From assembly GCA_002720485.1 (NCBI GenBank), contig PBIQ01000045.1, positions 1 through 58,635 of the forward strand: a stretch of 58,635 nucleotides of DNA. The letters run 5' to 3'. Shown here piece by piece: positions 8,590 to 16,590 of this stretch; within the stretch, counting starts at the first letter, position 1; each line of letters starts with the position of its first letter. The stretch comes from Acidimicrobiaceae bacterium. Its GTDB lineage: Bacteria > Actinomycetota > Acidimicrobiia > Acidimicrobiales > UBA8592. The position numbers were made by a program, and so were the translations under genes. The notes beneath the pieces were generated by a model that was not told the origin of the DNA, made no database searches, and saw only the letters and a list, made by a program, of their open reading frames with translations.

Positions 8590-9888
8590 CTAGGGGGTTT
8601 GATGTACCGCTAGTAGTTCACGGCAATGATTCGCTGTGGTAATAGCGGATTCTCTCCAGCTCCATTTTTCTATTACCCGCTGGCGTCCGGCTTCACCTAT
8701 CTTTTGACAGATTTCTGGGTGTTCAAAGGCGTATTCGATTTCTTTCGCTAACGCATCGCTGTCTCCGGGCGGAACAGCTAGACATGTTTCTAGGTGAGGA
8801 CCTGCTACTTCTGGGAGAGCTCCTCCTGTTGTTGCTATCAATGGAGCACCGCACGATAAGGCTTCAATAGCTGGGATAGAAAAACCCTCATATAAGGACG
8901 GCACGACGGCTACTGATGCTGATGCCAGAAGGTCAACGAGTTCTTTGTAACTGATTCCCTGATTAAAGTTCACTATGTCACTGAGCCCTAATTGTTCCAG
9001 CGTTTCAGCCGTTGTGCTTCCTTCGCGTTGCTTTCCGACGAGTTCTAGGTGGACGTTGGGATACTTTTCTCTAACTTTCGCTAAAGCTTCTAGTAGATAT
9101 CTCTGACCTTTTAATGGAACGTCGGCGCTGGCAGTTGAAACGATTCGTCCTGGGATTCTGTCAATGCTTGGTTGAGGGGCAAAGAAGTCAGTGTCAATTC
9201 CTATGGGGACAACATGAATTCGGTCAATGTCGACTTTGTGATCCCTGCTGATGTCTTCGCGAGAAGACTCAGAGACGGTGATAATTCGGCGGATGCTTTT
9301 ACATACCCTCGTTTGCATTCTTGTAAATGCATACCATCGTCGTTTCCCGAAGCGTTCAACGATTGTCCGAGCGTTATCTAGTTCTAGCTGTCGGTCCACC
9401 GTAATCGGATGATGAATTACTCCGAGAATAGGAAGTTTGAGTTTTCTTTGAATCAGCAAGTTTCCATATGCTAGTGAACCATTATCGATAACTAGGTCGA
9501 AATCCCCTTCTCGTTCTTTTAATGCCCGATATGCGCGAAGTGAAAAAGAAAACGGTTCTGAAAAATTCCCTGTGAGATACGAACATAGTTCCACGAAGTC
9601 TGGGAAGTCCTTTATCTCCCAGATACCTGGCATTCTCCCAGGGAAATAATCATTATAAATTTCCAAACTTGGGAACTCATGAAGCGGCACTTTTGGGTCG
9701 AGATCAGGATATGGTGGCCCTCCAAAAACTTCAACCGAATGCCCCAGTTCTACTAGCGCCTTGCTCATTTCCCTGACATATACCCCTTGGCCGCCAACAT
9801 GAGGTTTTCCACGGTAAGCAAGCATGGCGATCCTAAGATGGCCAACTGAAGTATTTGCATTATTATTCTCGAGGACGTTTTCTTCCAT
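8590..9888 (-). CDS. Glycosyltransferase family 4 protein
   Basis: This is a GT-B enzyme of about 432 aa. The N-terminal domain has the acceptor-side glycine loop GKPHVGGQGVYVREMSKAL. The C-terminal domain has VPSLYEGFSIPAIEALSCG, with the EX7E motif that holds the nucleotide sugar. The frame is open 17 codons further upstream, but the ATG at 9888 is preferred: AAGG lies six bases before it and the conserved region begins shortly after. It is the first gene of the glycan operon and is divergent from dtd. The sugar donor and acceptor are unknown. Confidence 0.87.
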   Translation of the reverse strand: MEENVLENNNANTSVGHLRIAMLAYRGKPHVGGQGVYVREMSKALVELGHSVEVFGGPPYPDLDPKVPLHEFPSLEIYNDYFPGRMPGIWEIKDFPDFVELCSYLTGNFSEPFSFSLRAYRALKEREGDFDLVIDNGSLAYGNLLIQRKLKLPILGVIHHPITVDRQLELDNARTIVERFGKRRWYAFTRMQTRVCKSIRRIITVSESSREDISRDHKVDIDRIHVVPIGIDTDFFAPQPSIDRIPGRIVSTASADVPLKGQRYLLEALAKVREKYPNVHLELVGKQREGSTTAETLEQLGLSDIVNFNQGISYKELVDLLASASVAVVPSLYEGFSIPAIEALSCGAPLIATTGGALPEVAGPHLETCLAVPPGDSDALAKEIEYAFEHPEICQKIGEAGRQRVIEKWSWRESAITTANHCRELLAVHQTP

Positions 9889-10013
9889 ATGAAACCTTAA
9901 GGGTATGGACATTGAGGCAAAAATGCGTTTCTTTAGCATTAAATGTTCAAGAAAGATCTTTACTTATTATGGTGGTACTGTCCTTCGTTTCACCACGTTA
10001 AAAAGGAGAACTC

Positions 10014-10454
10014 ATGAGGGCTCTAGTCCAACGTGTTTCTAAAGCTGATGTGACTGTGGAGGGGCATTCGGTTGGTTCGATTGGTAACGGCTTATGTGTC
10101 TTTGTGGGTGTCACCCACTCTGATACAGAAAAGACTGTTGAGCGACTAGCAAAAAAGCTTCTTCATCTTAGAATTTTCGAAGATAGTAGCGGGAAAATGA
10201 ACCTATCGACCCTTGATCTCGATGCACAGATCTTAATCGTCTCTCAATTCACCCTCTATGGCGATGCTCGAAAGGGCCGTCGTCCAAGCTGGGTTGCTTC
10301 CGCCCCAGCAGAAGCAGCAGAACCATTAATCGATTATCTTGTTGATTGCCTTCATGTTGAGGGTATTCATGTGGAGACTGGGAAGTTCCGTGCATTCATG
10401 GATGTAGAACTTACTAATTCTGGGCCCACGACATTGATAATTGACGTTGATTAG
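10014..10454 (+). CDS. dtd: D-aminoacyl-tRNA deacylase
   Basis: The enzyme hydrolyses D-amino acids (and glycine) wrongly attached to tRNA. The 146-aa protein shows both family motifs: SQFTLYGDARKGRRPS near residues 78-93 and the C-terminal cross-subunit NSGPTTLIID (Gly-cisPro-like region) near 133-142. The start RVSKADVTVEG is also typical. Translation begins at ATG 10014 behind AAAGGAGAA. It is convergent with lnt, overlapping its stop by 4 bases. Confidence 0.96.
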   Translation: MRALVQRVSKADVTVEGHSVGSIGNGLCVFVGVTHSDTEKTVERLAKKLLHLRIFEDSSGKMNLSTLDLDAQILIVSQFTLYGDARKGRRPSWVASAPAEAAEPLIDYLVDCLHVEGIHVETGKFRAFMDVELTNSGPTTLIIDVD

Positions 10455-11920
10455 TTCCTTCTTCTCGCGAACACGTTTGCTCCGATGATGGCACCACCCG
10501 ATAATAGGATCATTGGTAGCGGCCCTGCCTTTGTCGCTAGGGTATTTCCGCTTCTGCGGTCAACGGTTGCGTGAAGGACACGAGTTTCTGAGATTGATGA
10601 ACGTTCAACAACATCACCGTTCGGATCGATAATTGCGCTAAAGCCAGTAGGGGCTGCTTGAAGCACCCACCTTCCCGTTTCCATTGCTCGAAGTCTTGAA
10701 GATGCCACCTGCTGGGATTGTAGGATAGTCAACCAGTAGCTAGACCCATTCGTCGGATTTAGTAGAATTTCACCTCCCCCTGAAATCGCGCTCCGTGCCC
10801 TATCTTCGAAAAATATTTCCCATGAAATCGCTATACCGAGATTCACCTTCTCACCATCAATTTCAACAATCAAATTAGGTTCGCCAACTCCTGGTTTGGT
10901 GTCCCTTACCGGAAGATAACTCGGAGCGAAATGTTTAATAAACCCCCTAAGAGGAACGTACTCTCCAAATGGAACTAACCGGACCTTGTCATAACGATCT
11001 ATTTCAGCCCCATCAGGTGAAAAAGCTATCGAAGCATTTGCATTCTCTGTTATGCTCACACGTTCGAAAATTCCAGCTATCAACCAGCTATCTAGCTGAC
11101 GAGCTAAAACCTGGAGCTCTAAGTACTCGGGCGTATCTGAGAGTGGTTGCTTCACATTCACTACATCCTCCGGCCATAAAACCAGATCAACAGGAGTAAC
11201 AACATTTGAGCTCGCATTCAGATGTCTCTCAAATACTTCACGTTCATCTGTATCGATAGCTCTTGTACCTTGTTCGCCACCGCCCTGGACGATAGCTACG
11301 GTTGTTTCACCTGTAGGGCTTCCGTTAGGGACAACAAACGCAACCGCCCATAGGGCTATAAGGCTAATGCCTGTCCAGGATGCGAATCTCCACCTTCTTT
11401 CCCATAGCGAAGAAAGAACGACACCGGTGACAACAACGAGAGCTGAAAGGAAAAGTGGGCCGAGAATTCGTACTGTATGTCCAAGTGGGGCTCTACTTTG
11501 GCTCATCGCTAAAGTTGCGAGCGGAACACCACCAAAGGGCCATCGGTATCGTAGCGCTTCGATAATCACAAAAGCAGCTGGTAAAGCAAGCCACCGCCAA
11601 GCTCCTCTTGGGATCAATAACGCTGCGAAGCCGACGAAAGCACTAAAGAGTATGCCTTGGATGATATATCCGGGAACCGTTAGCGCAATCATCCAGAAAG
11701 TACTTGGAAATAGCCAACCAACTCCAAAGGAGAAACCAGCCAAAAATCTTCTCTTATGTTGGGTCACTCCCGCCAATAACTGGTCGAGGAAAAGAAAACT
11801 CACGAAGGCTAATGGCCACCACCCCCATGGGGGCATGGAAAATGCCAAACACAGGCCGCTTATTAAGGATTTAAGTGAAACGTTCAATTTCTCTTGCGTT
11901 GTGTTTCCAGAAAAGCCCAT
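10451..11920 (-). CDS. lnt: Apolipoprotein N-acyltransferase-like protein with Ser at the catalytic Cys position
   Basis: The protein of about 489 aa has several N-terminal membrane spans, then a carbon-nitrogen hydrolase domain, and one C-terminal span. Lnt N-acylates the first cysteine of lipoproteins. The catalytic Glu (LVLWPEDVVN) and Lys (YDKVRLVPFGEYVP) are present. At the nucleophile, where E. coli has ICYE, this protein reads AISWEIFFEDRAR, with codon TCA (Ser). The start is ATG 11920, one base after the hemY stop; a longer frame to 12043 would overlap hemY by over 100 bases. A lipoprotein substrate candidate (LysM protein, 23.1 kb) exists in the window. Activity is uncertain because of the substitution. 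Confidence 0.82.
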   Translation of the reverse strand: MGFSGNTTQEKLNVSLKSLISGLCLAFSMPPWGWWPLAFVSFLFLDQLLAGVTQHKRRFLAGFSFGVGWLFPSTFWMIALTVPGYIIQGILFSAFVGFAALLIPRGAWRWLALPAAFVIIEALRYRWPFGGVPLATLAMSQSRAPLGHTVRILGPLFLSALVVVTGVVLSSLWERRWRFASWTGISLIALWAVAFVVPNGSPTGETTVAIVQGGGEQGTRAIDTDEREVFERHLNASSNVVTPVDLVLWPEDVVNVKQPLSDTPEYLELQVLARQLDSWLIAGIFERVSITENANASIAFSPDGAEIDRYDKVRLVPFGEYVPLRGFIKHFAPSYLPVRDTKPGVGEPNLIVEIDGEKVNLGIAISWEIFFEDRARSAISGGGEILLNPTNGSSYWLTILQSQQVASSRLRAMETGRWVLQAAPTGFSAIIDPNGDVVERSSISETRVLHATVDRRSGNTLATKAGPLPMILLSGGAIIGANVFARRRN

Positions 11921-11921
11921 C

Positions 11922-13295
11922 TTAATTGGCCGTCCCGAGGTAATCTTCGACTCTTTGGGAGCTAGCTTTCCCATCACGTATACAGGCAGAGAGCCCAAGG
12001 CCATTGAACGCTGCTCCGGATACGAAAATCCCTGGGGTTTCATCTCGAAGTAGTCTCTGTATTTCGTCCACCTTTTTTGAATGGCCTAACTCATATTGAG
12101 GAAATGATCTGGGCCAACGAATGACTTTGCTTTCTACAGGCGTAGCTTGAACTTCAACGGTTAGAGATAGTTCTCCAAGGAGCGTTGAGATAAGTTCGTC
12201 ATCGTCAAGGTGGAGAACACGATCATCGTCAAATCTTCCAGCAGAGACCCGAAGAAAAGTCAGATCCCTATTTCCAAGATGCTCCCATTTTGAAGAGGAC
12301 CATGAACACGCTGTCATTAGCAGTCCTTCAGATTTTGCAACAAGGAACCCGCTTCCATCAAATGGGCAAATATCTTTAGATGGGAAAGCGAAAACGACGA
12401 AAGCCATAGAGGCGTAGCGGATGCTTCCAAGTAGCTCCGCAAGCTTATTATTCATGGTTTCAACGATGGAAGCCGAAACATAGCTGGGGGTCGTTAGAAT
12501 CACCGAGTCCGCTTCGTAGTTGCTCTTTCGCCCGACAACAACCCATTTTTCACCTTCGGCGAGTACTGATTCGACATACTCATTTACAACTATTCTCCCT
12601 TCAAGTTCTATCTCGAGAGCTTCTACAATTTTTCCAAGTCCTTCAGGGTGAGTCAGAAAAACAGGAGCTTTCGGATCTCGATCTGATATACGAACAAATT
12701 TCTGAATCGACCGAATAAGACTTGCGTCAAGACTAGCTGCCGAAGCTAGGTAGGGGACCCCTGAAGAAAGGCTGATTTTGTCGGGGTCGCCTGCATTGAT
12801 ACCACCAAGAAGAGGGCCGACAAGTTTATCCATAACCTCATCCCCCAATCTTCTCCTAATGAGAGAACCCACAGTTTCCTCATTATCGGAAGTATCAGCT
12901 TCAGCAGAAAAATCATTTTGAGCGACTGCTATCCCTTCGGGGCTTATTAAACCAAGTGAAGAAAGCTCATCTAAGTCTAAAGGAACTCCGAGGAACTGAC
13001 TTTTTGGTAAGGCATGCATTCTTCCATCAACCCAGATCTTCGCTGAACGAGAAACTGGAGCAACGAGTTCATCAGCTATCCCAAGAGATGAACATAGTTC
13101 TTTCATTTCTGGTTCGCGAACGAGAAAAGCATCGGGCCCAGTATCGATAGAGGTCCCATCTATCTTTACAGTAGAAATCTTACCTCCAATGCTCGATGAA
13201 GCTTCAACGACAGTGACGTCGTATCCCTTTGTCTCTAGTTGATAAGCCGCAGCTAGTCCGCTTATGCCACCCCCAACGACAACAATCTTTTTCAT
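11922..13295 (-). CDS. hemY: Protoporphyrinogen / coproporphyrinogen III oxidase (HemY/CgoX type)
   Basis: This FAD-dependent enzyme oxidises the porphyrinogen ring late in heme synthesis. The 457-aa protein starts with the dinucleotide motif VVGGGISGLAAAYQLE (residues 5-20) and has IDTGPDAFLVRE, the LLGGINAGDPDKIS motif near the middle, and a C-terminal FAD-contact region FVSGAAFNGLGLSACIRDG. Actinobacteria usually use this family on coproporphyrinogen III. Its ATG overlaps the hemE stop by 4 bases, and lnt follows after 1 base, so all three are co-transcribed. Confidence 0.93.
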   Translation of the reverse strand: MKKIVVVGGGISGLAAAYQLETKGYDVTVVEASSSIGGKISTVKIDGTSIDTGPDAFLVREPEMKELCSSLGIADELVAPVSRSAKIWVDGRMHALPKSQFLGVPLDLDELSSLGLISPEGIAVAQNDFSAEADTSDNEETVGSLIRRRLGDEVMDKLVGPLLGGINAGDPDKISLSSGVPYLASAASLDASLIRSIQKFVRISDRDPKAPVFLTHPEGLGKIVEALEIELEGRIVVNEYVESVLAEGEKWVVVGRKSNYEADSVILTTPSYVSASIVETMNNKLAELLGSIRYASMAFVVFAFPSKDICPFDGSGFLVAKSEGLLMTACSWSSSKWEHLGNRDLTFLRVSAGRFDDDRVLHLDDDELISTLLGELSLTVEVQATPVESKVIRWPRSFPQYELGHSKKVDEIQRLLRDETPGIFVSGAAFNGLGLSACIRDGKASSQRVEDYLGTAN

Positions 13296-14377
13296 TGGCC
13301 AACTCGGTATTGATGTACCAGTTGAACAACCCGTTCCAGAACTTCTGGGTTTACATTGGGTGTTACCCCATGGCCTAAATTGAAAATATGTCCAGGGTGA
13401 CCATCATTGAGTCTGAGGATCGTAAGAACTTCCTCTTCAACGGATGACCATGGTGAGGCAAGTATGGCGGGGTCAAGATTTCCCTGAAGAGCCTTTCCTT
13501 CGCCGATTCGGGTTCGGGCAACATCTAGTGGGACTCTCCAGTCGACTCCTATGACATCAGCCCCAACATCACTCATAAGATTTAGGAGTTCTCCAGTAGA
13601 AACACCAAAATGAATTATCGGGACCCCTGTTTTAGAGACTTTTTCAAACATTCGTTGAACCCAGGGAAAAACAAAACGCACATACTGACTTGGTGAGAGA
13701 GCCCCCACCCACGAATCGAAGAGTTGGACGGCACTCACGCCAGCATCAATTTGTGATAGCAGTGAACTTGTACAAATGCTGGTTAAACGGTCCATCAACT
13801 GCTCCCAAAGTTCAGGGCTTTCAAACATCAATCGCTTCGTCTCTAGATAGGTGCGCGATGGTCCACCCTCAATAAGGTAACTAGCGATAGTAAATGGTCC
13901 GCCAGCGAAACCTATAAGCGGAATGTCCAACTGTTCCACACATAGTTTGACCGTCTCAATTACGTATGGTGTATCTTCCGCTGGATCTAGTTCATTTAAT
14001 CTGTCTAAGTCATCTGCAGATCGAAATGGAGTTTCCGTTACTGGGCCAACACCTGGCTTGATATCGATACCGAACCCCACGGCATGGACTGGGACAATAA
14101 TATCGGAGTATAAAATAGCTGCATCAACTCCGTACCTGCGTACTGGCTGCAACGTTATTTCAGCAGATAGGGCGGGATCTTTGATTGCATCCAGGATACT
14201 TCCCTCCTTTCTCAATGCTCGGTATTCCGGTAGTGAGCGCCCAGCTTGTCGCATGAACCACACCGGAACATGTTCCGGCTGCTCGCAGCGGCAAGCTTGG
14301 AGAAAGGGAGAGTTAGACAGGTCAATGGAAGTCACACCATCACAGTAGTATCGACTTGACAAAAGAATCGATTTCAC
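13292..14377 (-). CDS. hemE: Uroporphyrinogen decarboxylase
   Basis: HemE decarboxylates the four acetates of uroporphyrinogen III to give coproporphyrinogen III. The N-terminal signature VWFMRQAGRSLPEYR, the aspartate segment ILYSDIIVP and the C-terminal GHIFNLGHGVTPNV are all present in 361 aa. The first 14 residues are not conserved, so a GTG at 14335 may be the true start; neither site has a good Shine-Dalgarno. It heads the hemE-hemY-lnt operon. Confidence 0.95.
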   Translation of the reverse strand: MKSILLSSRYYCDGVTSIDLSNSPFLQACRCEQPEHVPVWFMRQAGRSLPEYRALRKEGSILDAIKDPALSAEITLQPVRRYGVDAAILYSDIIVPVHAVGFGIDIKPGVGPVTETPFRSADDLDRLNELDPAEDTPYVIETVKLCVEQLDIPLIGFAGGPFTIASYLIEGGPSRTYLETKRLMFESPELWEQLMDRLTSICTSSLLSQIDAGVSAVQLFDSWVGALSPSQYVRFVFPWVQRMFEKVSKTGVPIIHFGVSTGELLNLMSDVGADVIGVDWRVPLDVARTRIGEGKALQGNLDPAILASPWSSVEEEVLTILRLNDGHPGHIFNLGHGVTPNVNPEVLERVVQLVHQYRVGQ

Positions 14378-14507
14378 ACTCCAAAGAAATAATTCTTTCT
14401 AGTATTACAAGTTTTTTTTTGAGTGATGAGGAAACTTTCATATTGGCTAGAATGGTTAACTGTAAAAAATCCCATTTTTGTTAGATGACGAAGAAGAGGT
14501 TGCTACC

Positions 14508-16583
14508 ATGCATCCAGATTTTGAAGCTGAACAGGACTATATCTCCAACGCCTTTGCTGTCCTTAATCGTTCTCATCTGCAGGCAAAGAAGCTGCATGAC
14601 ATGGTTGAATCAGGTAAAGGAGGAACCCATCAAGCGCGGTTTGAACGTGATGTAATTTCAGATCAGGTAAATAAGCGTCTATCACAACTCGATATTGGAG
14701 ACGCCTCCCTTGTGTTTGGTCGCATCGACCAAGGGGATTCAAATCAGATAGAGACATTTTATATTGGTCGTATAGCTGTCTGGGACGAACAGCAAGACCC
14801 AATAACGGTTGACTGGAGGGCTCCTATCGCTGAAGGGTTTTACAGGGCCACTGGCAAACATCCTATGGGTCTAACTCGACGACGCCATTTCGCTACGCGA
14901 AAGAGCGTTCTTCTCGGCATCGAAGATGAATTTTTTGGCGATGACATTGTTGATGACTCTGATGGGCCTGTTTTCAAAGGGCGCATGACCCTAGCAGCAA
15001 CTATGGAACAGGCGCGGACTGGGAGGCTCGGCGATATTGTTGCAACAATTCAAGGAGAACAGGATGAAATTATTCGATCTCCTTTGTCCGGTTTACTTAT
15101 TGTTCAAGGCGGACCAGGAACAGGAAAAACGGTTGTTGCACTTCATCGTGCTGCATATCTTCTCTATACCCACCGGTTTCCACTCGAGGGACAAGGCGTT
15201 CTCGTCGTAGGGCCCAACCGAGTTTTTTTAACATATATAGAACAGGTTCTACCGTCCTTAGGTGAGGCAGGAGTACGCCTTGCTGTTCTTTCCGATTTAA
15301 TTCCACGAGCGAAAGTTCGAGGGTTTGATACTGAGGCTATAGCTGCTATCAAAGGCAGCAATGAGATGAAAGATGTTGTCCGCAAAGCTATACAAGATCG
15401 GCAACGGCCTATACGAGAAAATCTCCGTATCGGCTATGGTCTTCAACGACTATCATTCTCTGCTGCGCAATCACGAGAAATTATTCGTGAAGCTCAACGT
15501 AGATATCGGAATCATAATAGCGGCCGACCATTTGTCCGAGATCAAGTCTTCCAAAGGCTAGCTGAGAGTTCCAAGCATCAGTCGTTAGATCCCGAGAAGT
15601 TAAAGAACGACCTCGGGGCGACATTAGAGATTCGAAAAACGCTCGAATGGATGTGGCCATCGCTTACTGCCGAGCATCTTATTCATGACCTTTTCGGCAG
15701 CCGTGCACTATTACGGAGTGCAGCTGGAGAATACCTGTCGCAAGAGGCTCTCCAAGCCCTTTATCGCCCCCGCTCGCCGCATGCTTCACAGGTTGAGTGG
15801 ACATCTCAAGATGTGCCTATTTTGGATGAGGCGCAAGCTCAGCTCGGGCCTCGTAGCGGCTATAAAGAGGAAGAAACAATCCGAACTTATGGTCATATTG
15901 TTGTCGATGAAGCACAGGATCTATCTCCTATGGAATTAAGAATGTTAAACCGGAGATCGCTAAATGGGTCGATGACGTTGGTTGGTGATATAGCGCAAGC
16001 AACAGGCGCTTGGGCGCACGACGACTGGGAGGGGATTGTGGAAGCACTCTCCCATAAATCCGGAACCCGATTTTCTCAACTCACTGTCGGCTATCGTCTT
16101 CCTCAACCAACGATGGATGTGGCAAATCGCCTTTTACGAGATACTCAGTTCGGATTCAATCCACCCATTGCGGTTCGAGAAATAGGGGATGAACCTCGAT
16201 TTGTTCATGTAGACGCTCCAGCTCGACTCTCAGCAACAGTTGTAGCTTTGGTGAAATCAGAACTTGAGAAGCTGGGCCCTGGTTATCTTGCTGTTATCGT
16301 CCCTGATTCATATCTAGCGGTGATGTCAGACTCTCTCAACTCATCTGGTATTGACCATGGACTTGTTGATGATGGCGCTTTGGAAAATCAAGTAACACTA
16401 GTGCCAGTCAGTCTTGTGAAAGGCCTCGAGGTTGACTCCGCAATCGTAGTGGAACCAGAAAAAATTATCACCGGAGAAAGAAATGGGCTTCGAGCACTTT
16501 ACGTTGCATTAACCCGGGCGACGCAACGACTCACAATAGCCCATGCACGCCCACTACCGGCAGCATTGGAAAGTTCCAAGTAA
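14508..16583 (+). CDS. helD: UvrD/Rep-superfamily helicase, HelD-like (RNA polymerase recycling ATPase)
   Basis: The 691-aa protein has a coiled-coil N-terminus (about residues 1-70), then a 1A domain with Walker A QGGPGTGKTVVALHRAAYLL and an inserted helical domain. These are followed by VVDEAQDLSPMELRML (motif II), TVGYRLPQPTMDVAN (motif IV) and a C-terminal LYVALTRATQRL (motif VI). The arrangement is that of HelD-like ATPases, which bind RNA polymerase and release stalled complexes, rather than RecB or UvrD. The frame opens at TTG 14478, but ATG 14508 has AGAGG eight bases upstream. It is convergent with the ABC permease gene (7-base gap). Confidence 0.85.
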   Translation: MHPDFEAEQDYISNAFAVLNRSHLQAKKLHDMVESGKGGTHQARFERDVISDQVNKRLSQLDIGDASLVFGRIDQGDSNQIETFYIGRIAVWDEQQDPITVDWRAPIAEGFYRATGKHPMGLTRRRHFATRKSVLLGIEDEFFGDDIVDDSDGPVFKGRMTLAATMEQARTGRLGDIVATIQGEQDEIIRSPLSGLLIVQGGPGTGKTVVALHRAAYLLYTHRFPLEGQGVLVVGPNRVFLTYIEQVLPSLGEAGVRLAVLSDLIPRAKVRGFDTEAIAAIKGSNEMKDVVRKAIQDRQRPIRENLRIGYGLQRLSFSAAQSREIIREAQRRYRNHNSGRPFVRDQVFQRLAESSKHQSLDPEKLKNDLGATLEIRKTLEWMWPSLTAEHLIHDLFGSRALLRSAAGEYLSQEALQALYRPRSPHASQVEWTSQDVPILDEAQAQLGPRSGYKEEETIRTYGHIVVDEAQDLSPMELRMLNRRSLNGSMTLVGDIAQATGAWAHDDWEGIVEALSHKSGTRFSQLTVGYRLPQPTMDVANRLLRDTQFGFNPPIAVREIGDEPRFVHVDAPARLSATVVALVKSELEKLGPGYLAVIVPDSYLAVMSDSLNSSGIDHGLVDDGALENQVTLVPVSLVKGLEVDSAIVVEPEKIITGERNGLRALYVALTRATQRLTIAHARPLPAALESSK

Positions 16584-16590
16584 TCTGACC

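Noticed and set aside
11367-12053. Long plus-strand open frame of 228 codons
   Set aside because: It is antisense to lnt and hemY, with composition typical of a shadow frame.
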